NCBI GenBank assembly: GCA_934045905.1
Contig: OW203764.1
Coordinates: 38,189,434-38,253,433, forward strand
DNA length: 64,000 bases
DNA from: Leuctra nigra
Lineage: Eukaryota; Arthropoda; Insecta; Plecoptera; Leuctridae
Reading direction: 5' to 3'
Below the pieces are notes generated by a model. That model had not been told where the DNA came from. It ran no database searches and saw nothing but the letters and a program-made list of their open reading frames with translations. This document shows, piece by piece, positions 1 to 11,756 of the stretch. Position 1 is the stretch's first letter; each line of letters opens with the position of its first letter. The translations under genes and the position numbers were made by a program.

Positions 1-13
1 ACGCTCGCTCAAT
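1..13 (+). repeat. 3' tail of a dispersed repeat cut by the window edge
   Basis: The first bases read CGCTCGCTCAAT, the same end motif seen at 30259-30270 and 41916-41927, where it closes two longer dispersed repeats. The body of this copy lies left of the window. Confidence 0.5.
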
Positions 14-39
14 AAATTCTGGTATTAGGCTAGATTGGA

Positions 40-767
40 CCTACAATCACCACACTTTACAGGGATTGGAAACGGTCTGCGTATTGTGACGTCACTCCCA
101 TTAGACCAATGCTAAATGAAGGCGGCCTAGGGTCTGGTCCATTGATTTTTTTGTAGATTACTTGCTCCGACGTACTTCCGGTGACCCGCGAAATTACAAA
201 AAGTACGCTTTTGGAGCTTTGCGCAGGTGTTCAAATTTGATTCACACAATAGAGTGATTTCACCCCCTCTGGTAACAATGGGAATAGGCTCCTCCCCCAA
301 CCTTGAAATCTCGGCGTAGGGCCATCAGGCCAGTGAGATGCAGCAACAGCATGTGTTTGGGGTGATTGTTTTCTTAGTTTAGATAAAGTTGGGCAAGAAT
401 AACTTTTAAACAAATTATATGTGTGAATAGGTAATACTAATCCATAAACCAGTTCAGAATCCTCATTTAAAGGAGAAATATTTCCAATTATTATTTAACA
501 TTGAGGGGTCTGCCCTTCAGTGAGATTGTGACGTCAGCTGAAATCAGTCTATTGCCGCCAGGTTTGAAAGAGCTTCTCAAACTTGCAGCTGCTAGTTATA
601 AAGGCGCATTGTTGACCGTTTTGAATTCTGTTCTGGCGGGAGATAAAGACATACTGTCACGAGAGCGACATCACAGCCACTTGTCCACAGATTGTTGTGT
701 TCAATGGGACCAGACCCATGGCCAGCTAGTCAGACCGTTTCCATTCCCTGTAAAGTGTGGTGATCGT
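40..767. mobile_element. hAT-type MITE, about 730 bp
   Basis: The two ends are inverted copies over roughly 40 bp; both contain ATCACCACACTTTACAGGG followed by TGGAAACGGTCTG. A further inverted match, GGTCTGGTCC near 130 against GGACCAGACC near 708, lies inside. AGATTGGA occurs directly at 32-39 and 768-775, which fits an 8-bp target duplication as made by hAT transposases, although the outermost bases of the two ends do not match exactly. No transposase is encoded; the 93-codon open frame at 501-782 resembles nothing I recognise. A short related fragment (AAAGAGTGGTGATCGTAG) is at about 8888. Confidence 0.6.
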
Positions 768-972
768 AGATTGGACGAGTAATCATATTTTGGCCAACTT
801 GACATTAGGGAGACCTTGTTAGCGACCTTGATCTTGATCTGACTAGCAATTTTCAGATTAAAAGTCATAATTGGGCCCTTTCCCCAGACCCTCCTAATGT
901 ATTATTTTTAAATACTTCTTTCTGTTTACAAGAGAAATACACCGCACTCAAACTGGATTTGAGAGTAATCAC

Positions 973-3900
973 TAGAGCCAGTTTTAAATGGTGATTTTAT
1001 TTCTTAAAATTCGTTTTTAAAATCATCAATTTCGTTTTATGTGTTTTTTCTGGAAGAGGGATTTCGCGATTTTGTGGTAATATTAAATTGGTTATAAAAC
1101 ACATTGTAATAGCCCCCAGAAACCATAATTTGATGAAAAACATGTATGCCACTTTGGAGGAGGGATTGGAATGGATTGGTCATGCTCATGCACTATTAGC
1201 ACTGAAATAGGCTTGTCTAGAATGGCGGCTTTAATGCTCTGTACTGTCTTTCCCCCAACCCACATTTTCTCTGTATAGATGACCAGAAAAAACACTCCGT
1301 GTAAAAATACCAGCCAAGTCTCTTTAACTATAAAAAAAAATAGAAGAAATCTACAAATTCAGCACTGAAAAGGAGTGATATCAAAAAAGGAGCCAAGTCA
1401 ACGAATTTTCCAAATTTTAATCGTACCATTGAAATAAAAATATCAACCCCCGAGAAATACTTAAAAAAAGGACTTGGCGCATCGTTTTTTTAAAGACACT
1501 TTTCTATCCTAAAAGTATAGGAAGAACTCTACAAGTATATTTTCCTGAGTATATCACATTCATTATCGACGAGTCATACTACGTTTTAATATAACTAGTA
1601 CTCTTACCTACTGGCAGTTTTGGTATTTTGTCAATATTCAGAGGAAATAAACGGATAAACGAATAACGAATAAACGGAAGCGGCCTAGTCTATTCGTTAT
1701 TGCCACTATTTCTAGGGTCATATTAATCAATCATACTTCTCAATATCGTGACTGAGGGAAATAGCGAAAGCGCTCATTACAAGAAGGCCGTCAATGAGAT
1801 TTGTATAAGTGACTAGTGCACTGAGCCATGCTGCTCAAATAATTACTGACTAGATTTTTATCTAAAGTAATACGTTATGATTTTATGAATTTTTTTGGTA
1901 TAAAATGTTAATTAATAGCAATTAATTACACGGCGAGAAGGTTCAAAGTATAATGCTGTAGTAGGTATGTTGATGTACCCACAAAACTATAGGTACCTAC
2001 CAATCACAAACACAACTGTTCTGTATTTATTGCTTGTAAGACAATGCTATGTTTCTTTGCGTACTTATATTTAAATTTAAAATATTTTACAGAATGTTCA
2101 ATATTTAATTTGAAAGTTTTGTCCCAATTTTTCTAGGCATTTCTGAACTACGTAGTATGTGAGTGGCATAAGCTTAAGAATAGAAAAATGTCTTTAAAAA
2201 AACGATGCGCCAAGTCCTTTTTTTAAGTATTTCTCGGGGGTTGATATTTTTATTTCAATGGTACGATTAAAATTTTGAAAATTCGTTGACTTGGCTCCTT
2301 TTTTGATATCACTCCTTTTCAGTGCTGAATTTTTAGATTTCTTCTATTTATTTTTATAGTTAAAGAGACTTGGCTGGTATTTTTACACGGAGTGTTTTTT
2401 CTGGGATATCACTTCTTTTGTTAGTTTATTCATACAGCTTGTAGCACATGTCCGAGCAGGGACTAATTTCTTTAAAAAAATACGCCTCAACCGATTTGGT
2501 TACTATGAAAAGTTGCGTTTGGTATAAGATGAAAATGATTATCCAAGAAGAATAGCTTAAGTTTCGTTATAATCGATCCAGCCGTTTTCGATACATGACG
2601 TCACTTCCGGTTTTGAAATAGCGGCCGAATTCCGGTATAGGTAATAAGAAAACAATCTAGTTTTATCTAGTTGATACCTTCATGAACGACCATCTGAATT
2701 CCTAATCCCTATATTTCCGTAAAATCGGTCATGCCGTTTGTAATATATGACGTCACTTCCGGTTTCATTTAGTGGTTCCTGCCGCCATTTCCGGTACCAT
2801 TAATTTATTTATTCATTTTTCACAATTGATTTTTCAAATAAATAGCAGAATGAATACGCAGGAGCTAGTTCAGTTGCAATCGGTACAGGCGTTTTAGATA
2901 TATGACGTCACTTCCGGTTTCAGGAATGGCGGCCGAGAACACTGCTACCTTGAATATATAAATTGTATTGTCTATGTTACAATGTAAGTTAATTATGTAC
3001 GTATTTTAAGTATAATTTGTTGAAATAAGTTAAATATTGCGTATTTATGACGTCACTTCCGGTTTAGAAAATAAGAAAATAATATTTTTTTTATTGATAC
3101 TTCATATAGATGACCATCTAAATCGAATGGCGCTAATTTCGTTCTAATCGGTCCAGACGTTTTTGAGTTATGACGTCACTTCCGGTTTCAAAATGGCGGC
3201 TTCCGGTTGGTTTTATAAAAAGGCACCTCAGACGCCAAAAGTGCACATGTGGTAAAAATTTCAGGTCGATCGGTTCAGCCGTTTAGGCTGTGGCGGTGAT
3301 AGCGACGTTTCGTGATATCATCAGAATCATCATCATCTTCAGAATCAGAAAGTGGTGTAATTTCACTGTTTTCTCGGTCCTCTAGCGCGCAAATGGCATA
3401 ACCTATTGTTCCCAAATTTGGTATATGTAGTGGGGTGGGCCATAGCTCGAAATTAAGATATTTCGCAACAATGTGAGATTTACCAATTTTGAGATCCAGT
3501 AGGCCGAAAATGCCATGTTGTTGCTTACAGTAAAAGTGTTTGGTCTGCTCCTCAGTTTATTAGGCATTTACGGTATGTTGAGTGACTGTGAGTGTATAGT
3601 ACGACTTGGCTGGGTGGAGCGACCGCTCCACTAGATACATATTTAAAATTTCATGATGCAAAATGTATAGTTTGACAAGATATTTTCTTTCCCAATCCAA
3701 CAATTTTCAGTGCAGTAATTGTTCCAAAATATCCTTCTGTGTAAGTAGACTATTGATGAATAGTTGCGACTGGTTGAGGGTGGAAGGGGGGTTGGGAAAA
3801 CCGGTCGACCTTGAACAGATGGGGGCGCAAAACAAAGCAGCCTGGAGGCATCATCAACTGGTTAGACTGGTCTGGTTCACTTTGAGGGTGGGTAGCAGAG

Positions 3901-4199
3901 TGTCTGGCGTGGGGGAGGGGGATGAGTGAGTAGCACATGGAAAGAAACTGGTTTCGTTTGTTGTTATGTTACCTGTTAGGGGGATAAAAGCAGTAATTTT
4001 AATAGAAAACCTTTATTTCGTGGTCATTTCGCGGAAAATGTTGAATATCGCGATCAGGGTTGGATTTCGTTTTTTTTCGCGATGTAAAAATGGTAGATTT
4101 GGGATCTATACACAATGAAATGGATTTTAGTAGAAGAAAATAGTGCAATCAGAACAATTCGCGAATTCGCGCATCACCATTTAAAACTGGCTCTAGTAG
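973..4199. mobile_element. hAT-like non-autonomous element, split by a nested foldback element
   Basis: TAGAGCCAGTTTTAAATGG near 973 is repeated in inverted orientation at about 4174-4196. GTAATCAC lies directly at 965-972 and 4200-4207, a plausible 8-bp target duplication, though the right end carries three or four extra bases. Both sub-ends are rich in TTTCGCG-type sequence, as in many animal hAT elements. The middle is occupied by foldback copy I (1283-3636). No transposase frame was found. Confidence 0.55.
1283..3636. mobile_element. Composite foldback element, copy I
   Basis: 1283-2404 is an inverted-repeat module. Its arms of roughly 220 bp begin CCAGAAAAAACACTCCGTG, and the right arm is the near-perfect reverse complement of the left. 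From 2405 a non-palindromic body follows with repeated TGACGTCACTTCCGG and ATGGCGGC motifs (2600-3200), a conserved TTTTGGCGTCTGA-type block in reverse (about 3230), and a terminal hairpin at 3615-3630 followed by CTAGAT. GCCAAGT motifs are at 1313, 1392, 1471 (reverse), 2209, 2284 (reverse), 2366 (reverse) and 3603 (reverse). No protein is encoded. Orientation is opposite to copies III-V. Confidence 0.75.
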
Positions 4200-4722
4200 G
4201 TAATCACTAATCAGCAACATTACGTACCTAACTTATGGAAAATTTTACATACGTTAATAAACCTTTTATATAAGATATTTGCAAATGCTAGGTATTTGGT
4301 AAATAGAAATGGGCCTAAAATATCTTGAGGGGGCCCAAATATAAAGTTCTCCCACTGATAATTGTATGCATTAAATACTACCTACAGTTTTTTTTAGTAG
4401 TTTTTTAGTTAGTTTTTTTAGTGTTTTTAGTTTTTTTTCATTTTCTTTTAGTATTTGTTTACAATTGAGAAATCCGACGTTGACACTGGAACTAGTAAAA
4501 AAAAAAAATAGTTATAATAATAAACAACTCTAGTATAATGAGTCAAGAAATTATGTCAAGTAAATAATTGAATTAAAAAGTGAGAAAATTGTGGACACCT
4601 GGAATGAGCCTCTGCTCAACCATTCAGTCGTCAAAGCGGACTTTTTCATACAGTGTTAATTAAATATCACCTAGATTCTATTCCCTTCACTCATTGTCCA
4701 GATGAAAGAAGGTTGAGAATGT
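4200..4722. other. Gene-free stretch downstream of the zinc-finger gene
   Basis: T-rich and A-rich sequence with runs of TTTTTTAGT near 4390-4450. It probably includes the 3' UTR of the minus-strand zinc-finger gene, but no canonical AATAAA is obvious on that strand. Confidence 0.3.
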
Positions 4723-7700
4723 CTAGAGATGTACCTTGTGAGTGAACTCGTGTTTCCTCCGCTGCTGTGCCGTGGAAAAGGCTTGGTCGCACGCCGAGCA
4801 CTTGTACTGCAGTGTGTGGAACCTCTCGAGGTGAGCCTTGAGGTGCAGCCGGTCGCGCAGCTCCGCCGCACACAGGGTGCAGCTCACGGGCTCAAGGTCG
4901 TGCTGGTTCACGTGCCGCTTCAGATTGCTGCTCGTCGTCAATACCTGGAGGTCACAGCAGCAAGGAGCTCTTACAGTTTGGGATTAAGGTGGTGCAAGCG
5001 CGAGCGATTTTGCCGCTTGTTGCAAGCACTTTTTTGCATACGATTGGAGACAAAATGGGTTGACGAAATGATTTGACATTTTAAGGCTGCATTTCACCAA
5101 GATTCTAAACCCGGTTTAGAGGCGGTAAACCGGGTTTAGAATCTTGGTGAAACGCAGCCTATTGTGATAAGATAAAGAACAAACTTAGGGTTATCCCTTG
5201 GTTTATTTTTAATTCTTTGCTATGTTAATTAGTAATTATTAGTTGATTTTTGGGAAAAATGTCTATTTTCTTGTCTCGCTGGGTGCCGTATTGAATTTAA
5301 TTTTAAAATTGTGCTAAGTGATAACCCTAAGTTTGTCTTTTATCTAATCATGAATTTGAGATTAATTGGTTCACGGGCTTAGTCACCCATAATATTGGAA
5401 ATTTCATAGTTTTGCGCATTATGTTGAATAAAGGCCGATGCACAATTGACGCAGACGGACGACGCGGACGGACGACGGAGACGATGTTTAGGTATGACAT
5501 ATTCACTCTGGCTGTGCACAATCGGATGCGGACGGACGATGACTTTAACATTGTATCCGTCTCCGTCGTCCGTCTGCGTCAATTGTGCATCGGCCTTGAC
5601 TGTTGCAAGGCATGAAGGAAAAATGAAAAAGTGCTACTAATACCATCAGACTGATGTGAACAGCCTACAAAGTTACACCCACTTATGAAACATTTTTTCT
5701 CTCTCAATTTGCAAAAACGACCGAGCACTTGTATCACCTTACGTTGTTGTGGATTTGAGAAAAGAAAAAACTAGATCTATGATGACCAGAAAATAAGAAA
5801 AACCAGGAAGAAGACAAAACATTCCCACCATCTTGCGGCCAATGCCTACCTTGTCACATATGTCACAGACGAACTTGCGAGCTTTCATCGCGGAATGCCC
5901 CTTGATGTGTCGCTTCATCTGTAGCTCTGATGTCATTCGGCGGCCACAGGTCGAACATACATAGACCTTGGAAAAGGCGGGTGGCGTCGGCTTCGGTTGG
6001 ATTTTCACAAACTGATTGAGAATTTCTTCTTGCAAATCATCGGTCTCAAACTCTTCTAATAGCATTGTATCTGTCTCCAATTCATCACCTGTCAACAAGA
6101 ATGGTATAAAATAGACTGCTGGAAAATAGAGTACATTAGCCGAAGGAAGAACGATCGGCGAATTAATCAGATTGACTGCTGGTCAGGTTCAATGATGATC
6201 AATGTTCGTTGAAATGAGGTAGTACCTACTTACAGACTACGGTGAGGTGAGGAGATTGCATAGATTGGTACACAATCTAATATTTTACATTTTTAATTGG
6301 AAATATTGCATTGAAAACTATTCAGGCAGGAAAACAGTAGTGTGTCGGTAACCTGAACACTGAGGTAGGTAGAGATCATTGATAATCAACTGGCCACATC
6401 CCCATCATAATAGACCAAAACGGAAAGATGCCAGCGCCCTCACATGAAATAAAAGACGCGTCTGCGCTATCTCAATGTCGTGTGGGTGAAATCTCAAAGC
6501 GCGGCAGCTGTCTCTTGTTAAATTATTTTATTTTTTATTTATTTATTTATTATTGTAAACACACAAAAATACATACATTCCGTTTTCCACAAAGCCAAAA
6601 CGGCTTTTCTGTGGATTAATTTAAAGAAAATTAGTGGATACAAAAATGTTTAAACAATATACAAGAAAAGAGAGAAAAATACATAATAAACTGATTAACA
6701 AAGAAGAAAAAAATAATATTTTATACATCATCAGAGTATTCATACAACCAAGATTTCACTTCTTTCTTAATACTACTATAATTATCTAAAGACTTAATTT
6801 CTTGAGGCAACTGATTGAAAATAAAAGGGACAGAGTAATTTAAACATCGCTTTCCATACTTATTAGTAAATCGGGGGAGTATTAAAGAAACTGGATTCAC
6901 CATTGATCTAGTGGCCCTGGAATGATTGTAGATAATTTTAAGTTCGTTCGAATAAAAATATTTGATTATGAATTTATATTTATACAAATCAGATATTGGA
7001 AGGAAGTTAAGATGATCGTACATTAAGAGAGTGTTATTGTTACATTTGAGCTTAACGGCATCAGGGGTCAAATTCTTGATCATTCTATCCTGTATAGATC
7101 GAATGACTTGAAGGTGAACATTGGATGTGCTGACCCAAGCAAGTAAACCGTAAGAAATTACAGATTCCATGATGTTCTGATTAAAAATTATATCAGATAT
7201 GGCTATTGGAAATACAAGATAATAGTGGACATTTGTTGTGCAAAAGGTTCAGATTATTTTACTTGCACTTTCAATAATTGGTACCTGGATTAAATATTCA
7301 AAGCCTGTAGGTAGGTACCAACTAATTTTATTTGGAATTGTAATGGAAGATTTCTTGACACATTCCTAAGATTGATTGATTGATTATTAGAGTTTAACGG
7401 CGCGTCAACGACGAGGTTATATTGCGCACATTAATTTTAACTTTTAACTTTGTTGAACTAAGTGGAGGACATCGGGAGGGGTCGACCTAACGGGCCCGAT
7501 CTGGGGGAGTCTGAAACTGGTGGGAAAGCCAGGTCAGAATGGGGACAGACCGGGGGGTGGAGAGCTTCGGGCCGGTGGGACTCGATTTCAGGGGGATCAC
7601 CATCTCGAGGGGGGAGGCCGGCCCGAGGGGCCCGCGAATTTGGGGAGGGCATGGGACTAGGTCGACCCTGGACTGCACTTGGTTGGGGCCAACTCGTATG

Positions 7701-8826
7701 TGAGCCGGCCCCTTAAGCCCCACCACCACGTCAAGGTGGCAGTCCATTGGTGGGGTCCTAAGATTGATGTTTTCATTGAGATCAGAAACATTATTTCTGC
7801 AAAAAGCAGTGTTATTGTTAATATATTTCCAATCTAGTTAAATGTAGAATTACTACTACCTGTGATTTGAATGTGTACAGCTTTGGAATCACATTCTTCT
7901 TCATCGTCATTGGTCACATCAGGATCAACATCATCCATCATCTGATTTATTCCTTCTTCTTCTACCGATGGTTCAACCATTCCATCGCCCACATCGGGTT
8001 CCCAAGTCGCATCACTTGGACAGAAGATGTTGCTTAACTCGGCCACCTGATTCTCGCCAACTTCGGCATTGCACGTGTTCTGGTTATGCTCTTTCAAGTG
8101 ATCGGTCAAGTCTTCTTGACTCAAGTAGACAACAGAACATAATCCACACTCAAAAGTGTTTATCAGAGTGTTAGGATCAACTCCAAAGTCGTCAATTGAC
8201 GGTAAATCCGAGTGGTGAACGTAAATAATGTGTTTTTCGATCCCAGATCGTTTATCAAACTTTCGTTCACATTTTGAGCATTTGTATATTATTCTTGAGT
8301 GAGTTTTTAGATGGTTTGTGAGGAATATGCGATTTGAAGTTTTGTAATTACATAGTTTGCATTTATACATCTTTATGCAAGGGGGGAGTGGGTATTTTGA
8401 CTCTTGCTCTACAGAAATTCTTGGAGGACACAGAAGTCTATCACTTTCTTCGGTAGAGATACTTAATGGCATAGTAGCCTCAGAGTTACTGATAGCTTGA
8501 CTCTGTGCAGTTTTGAAATCATCTGATTCTAAATTATATTTTTGATTGATATATCCTCTTAATGATTCTCTAATCGAGTTGAGATCAGTTTCAAGTTTGT
8601 CGCAATGACTTAGCAAAGCGTAGCAACATTGGCATAGTTGATCTTCTTTCGCTATAATTACCATGCAATCAGAACCCAAGAGTTTTTCAACTTTAGCTGA
8701 CAATGCAGATCTTGAATGAGGCGCTAGCTCCATGAGCGAAATGCCATCAGATGTCATACTTTCCTCGCAAATGAAACAATTAAAAGATGGCTTTGTACGC
8801 CGTCCGGTGCCTTGCGAATGCGTCAT
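4723..8826 (-). CDS. ZAD and C2H2 zinc-finger protein, three coding exons
   Basis: Exons on the minus strand are 8826-7860, 6088-5850 and 4944-4723. The introns begin GTAGT and GTAGG and end ACAG and CCAG, and the reading phase is kept across both joins, giving 475 residues. Residues 17-68 look like a ZAD domain, the N-terminal dimerisation zinc knuckle of insect zinc-finger factors: CFIC at 17-20 and CQCC at 65-68. Three C2H2 fingers lie at about 155-176, 183-205 and 227-247, then an acidic stretch (about 280-315), then four more fingers encoded by exons 2 and 3. Finger 5 is split by intron 2 (CDICDK before, HVNQH after) and is restored exactly by splicing, which supports the model. The protein is probably a nuclear DNA-binding transcription regulator; its target is unknown. 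The end is uncertain: reading through gives HKVHL and a stop at 4723, but AAG|GTACAT at 4735 could be a weak donor to an exon I could not find. Confidence 0.85.
5084..5160. repeat. 77-bp near-perfect hairpin (mini-MITE)
   Basis: Two 35-bp arms with one mismatch flank a 7-base loop. The ends read AGGCTGCATTTCACC and its complement. It lies in intron 2 of the zinc-finger gene and could fold as a pre-miRNA-like stem if transcribed. No clear target duplication. Confidence 0.7.
5431..5597. repeat. Foldback MITE, 167 bp
   Basis: AAGGCCGATGCACAATTGAC begins the left arm and its reverse complement closes the right arm. Pairing extends over about 35 bp and again through CGGAGACGAT / ATCCGTCTCCG. A third partial copy of the arm (GTGCACAATCGGATGCGGAC) is in the centre. 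It lies in intron 2 of the zinc-finger gene. Short open frames here are artefacts. Confidence 0.7.
6527..7190 (-). mobile_element. 5'-truncated LINE (non-LTR retrotransposon) 3' end
   Basis: The minus-strand frame 7170-6721 (149 codons) resembles the C-terminal end of a non-LTR retrotransposon reverse transcriptase: an ESVISYGLLAW block, a run with LNFLPISDLY, then YGKRCLNYSVPFIFNQLPQEI. It is followed by a 3' UTR and a TAAA-type simple tail (AATAAATAAATAAATAAA on the minus strand, near 6550-6535), the usual end of such elements. It is 5'-truncated, so inactive. It lies in intron 1 of the zinc-finger gene, in the same orientation as the gene. The CR1/Jockey-like assignment is from general appearance only. 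Confidence 0.7.
7377..7755. mobile_element. GC-rich dispersed repeat with 13-bp target duplication
   Basis: TCCTAAGATTGAT occurs directly at 7364-7376 and 7756-7768, flanking a GC-rich block that is also present in inverted orientation at 11127-11576 (shared GGTCGACC, GATGGTGATCCCC-type and GGCAGTCCAT blocks). A variable-length target duplication of this size fits a retroposed SINE. Open frames in both directions reflect base composition only. Lies in intron 1 of the zinc-finger gene. Confidence 0.6.
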
Positions 8827-9605
8827 TTCTTATCAGTTATAAGTTTGTACTTTTGTTAAAACATCAAACAAGTGCCTCAGTTACCGTAAAGAGTGGTGAT
8901 CGTAGCCCTAGGTAGGTAGGGTCCTAGTAGGTACCTAGGACCCTAGAGGTATAAACATGACAACATAACCTCTCCGAACATGAAAAAACTAGGGTCAGAA
9001 AAAGAAACTGTTCACTCCATACCCAGTCTGAATACTGACACTACCTACTAATACAATATAAACAATTTTAAATAATTTTCGTGCTAACAAAATAGTGTTT
9101 TCCATACATAAAAAGACTAATTAAGCCGTAAACGCGGATGACCTTGAAAATTACAACCTGAGTTGCCACTTGCCAGTTCTTTCTTGTTGCTAACTTCTCA
9201 CAGTTGTATTTTTCTGACGTGCAGTGGCTGCGTATCTTCATTGCCTTTTTCTGAAATTGAGGTAATAATATAACTTTAAAAAAATTATATTATGTATTGG
9301 TTGTTAACCATTGTCTCTACTATCAGTTAGATACATAATTAATAGGTATACTAGGTAGTATTTTTTTCTGTCCGCAATGGAAATTCTTCCATAACATAAC
9401 CCCAAAAAATGGCATGCTTTTTCGTTTTTGACCTGTTTTTATATCTGTTTTAACCGTTTGCACTTGTTCATGGGCCACTTAACACCAAATTTTTGCTATA
9501 TTTCCATTACCTATTCTTGTATAGGTTTCCATCGAAATAGGTCCTAGGTACCTAGACCTAGTACAAGGACCTAACCTAGCTTCCTAAGGGTTTAGGTTGT
9601 ACCTA
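8827..9605. other. Spacer upstream of the zinc-finger gene
   Basis: Probably holds the promoter and 5' UTR of the minus-strand gene. It contains CCTAGG-rich short palindromes near 8910-8946 and 9540-9595 and a MITE-end fragment near 8888. Nothing coding is seen. Confidence 0.3.
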
Positions 9606-10547
9606 GTAGGGTGGTGGATGGTAATTGCGGTCGGCACCTATATGCGGTCACGGCGTAATATATTGGTTATTACGTGTTGTTTTGTATATTATTGTTGGCA
9701 AACCTGGTATCTAAGCCTTCTTTGGCACTTCCTTCGAACTTCTAGCGCGCCAGATTTCTATTTGACATTGCTGTTTACAAGATAAAAATTCATTTGTGTT
9801 GAAAATTCCAGACTGTCAACCTAATGGCGTAAGAATCACGCAGCTGGGCGTGATATTCAACAAGTGATTTATATATTAAATTCTTTTAGGAATGTGCCAC
9901 AAGTCAAATATATTATTATAACAACATTATTAATGAATAAAATAATTGCACTAAGACTGAAAAGTATCCCGTATTCTTTAAAAAAACAAAAGAGTGACGT
10001 GCCCGCAATTCGGACCCCTAAAACGCAGGCTGCATTTGCGGTCAACACATGTATTTTAAATGGCGGATCAAGGCATAAGCAAGAAATTAAGAATTCAAGA
10101 TGGCCGACCATGAACACCAGCTGATTCTGGGAGAACAGTCATTTTACAAATTAATAGAATACTTTTATGACGTTAGATACATTTATCTGTTTAAAGTGAC
10201 ACAGTGGGAGTGTTATTACAGCAATTAACCAATCCAAGTAATGCTAGAAGATCCCAAAATTAATTATTTATCCATTGACCGCAATTAGATGCCCTAGCTG
10301 ACTGCAAATTGGTTCCAATAATATGAGGCTGACCGCATTTACCAGCCTCCTGTTTTTTTAACAAAAGCGCCAAATCGTGTCTACCACGTATAGCCAACTG
10401 ATAAAACAAAAAATTATATTCATTCTGTGACAGTTCACGGACAGAAAGTGACCTTCAAAGATATTGAACTGTCAACAGATCGTTTTCTACATGCGTGTGA
10501 AGTGCAAAATTGTCTTAGGTGACCGCAAATACCATCCACCACCCTAC
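9606..10547. mobile_element. Foldback element with GTAGGGTGGTGGATGG ends
   Basis: GTAGGGTGGTGGATGGTA at 9606 and its reverse complement ending at 10547 form terminal inverted repeats that continue into TTGCGGTC. Motifs like GACCGCAAT recur inside (about 10035, 10277, 10330, 10520) in both orientations. Flanks are CTA and TTA, giving no firm target duplication. No transposase. Confidence 0.6.
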
Positions 10548-11126
10548 TTAGGACCTATAGGTACAGTAGGTAACAGTTGTCTCGTTATGTTGTAATTAAA
10601 GCAAGTGATAAAACCAGTCTTGCAAGTCATCACTCTGTGTACAAATATCATATTATAAGGCAATTTATACTACTACGTTTGCGTTCACAACGCTATTGGG
10701 GGTAAGTTACAAACATGGTGACGAAATGGTGACTTAAGTTCAAGTTTAAGATGTAATGTAGAGTGATATTCTATGTTCCATATTCTACGGTAGAATATAC
10801 GTGACGGGGCCAACCCTATTGATAATTGATTCAATTATCTGCTTCAAACTGACGTCTCTTAATTTCTACTACTTCCTTCTTCCAAACGCTGATTTGTAAT
10901 GGTATGATGTATGATTCATCTCCATGCATTCCTAGAGTGTAGACATGAACATCAGGTGTGGATATCCAACATAAACACAGTTAAAGTGCAATGAATGTAA
11001 ACTACCTCTCAGTTGTAGGACCTAGGAGCTTTAGCTATATCTACGTCATTGCCAATAGTGCCAAAAGCAAACATTTCCAAATTACTGTCAGATTCTGTCT
11101 TTGAGTTCATATACCATCGATTGGTC
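10548..11126. other. Gene-free spacer between MITEs
   Basis: AT-rich sequence without recognised coding content. It contains a short TATTCTACGGTAGAATA palindrome near 10781. Confidence 0.3.
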
Positions 11127-11576
11127 CCCCGATGGACTGCCACCTTGAAGCGGTGGAGGGGCTTGGGGGTCAACCCACATTACGGGCTGGTTCTAACTAA
11201 CAGCAGTCCAGGGTCGACCTGGGGACCTACTCTATATCTCTTTTTGATCTCATTGCAGCCGCCTTCATTTCACTGCCATTAAGATAGCATTACGCCGAAA
11301 TGAAGACGGCCGCAACGAGATCAAAGAGAGATAGAATAGGTAGAAGGTACCCTGGTCGCATGCCCTCCCCGAATATTGCGGGCCCCTCGGGCCGGCCTCC
11401 CCCCTCGAGATGGTGATCCCCTGAAATCGGGTTCCACTGGCCCGAAGCCTCCCTACGCCCGGTCCGTCCCCATTCCGGCCTGACCTTCCCACCAGTGCTG
11501 GACTCCTCCTGACCGGGCTCCCTTTGGTCGACCCCTTCCCATGTCCCCTATTATTCGTCAAAGTTAACAGAATCTA
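11127..11576. mobile_element. GC-rich dispersed repeat (second copy) with 12-bp target duplication
   Basis: ACCATCGATTGG occurs directly at 11115-11126 and 11577-11588. The enclosed sequence is an inverted copy of 7377-7755, interrupted by a smaller MITE at 11224-11342. It lies less than 200 bases upstream of the WDR18 start codon, so it may overlap or modify that promoter. Confidence 0.65.
11224..11342. mobile_element. Short MITE nested in the GC-rich repeat
   Basis: ACCTACTCTATATCTCTTTT at the left and AGAGAGATAGAATAGGT at the right are inverted copies. A second family member with the same ends is at 17957-18129. Confidence 0.65.
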
Positions 11577-11756
11577 CCATCGATTGGATTCATAGCAATT
11601 CTTTGTAAAATTCGACAATTTTAGGGGAGCAAATAATATAAAATACATCTCCGACATGATAGGCTCGGTGACAGTGATTGAATCCCTCGTCATCTTCTCT
11701 GATTTCAGAGACGATAAGCTGGTTGTTTAAGTTGGATATCCACAGCCACACCGATC

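Noticed and set aside
501..782. 93-codon plus frame
   Set aside because: Overlaps the right end of a MITE and has no recognised domain.
3663..3929. 88-codon plus frame after foldback copy I
   Set aside because: Lies inside the hAT-like element, no similarity to a transposase, and no splice context.
7458..7747. Proline/glycine-rich frames on both strands
   Set aside because: Due to the GC-rich dispersed repeat, which also occurs at 11127-11576 in worn form.
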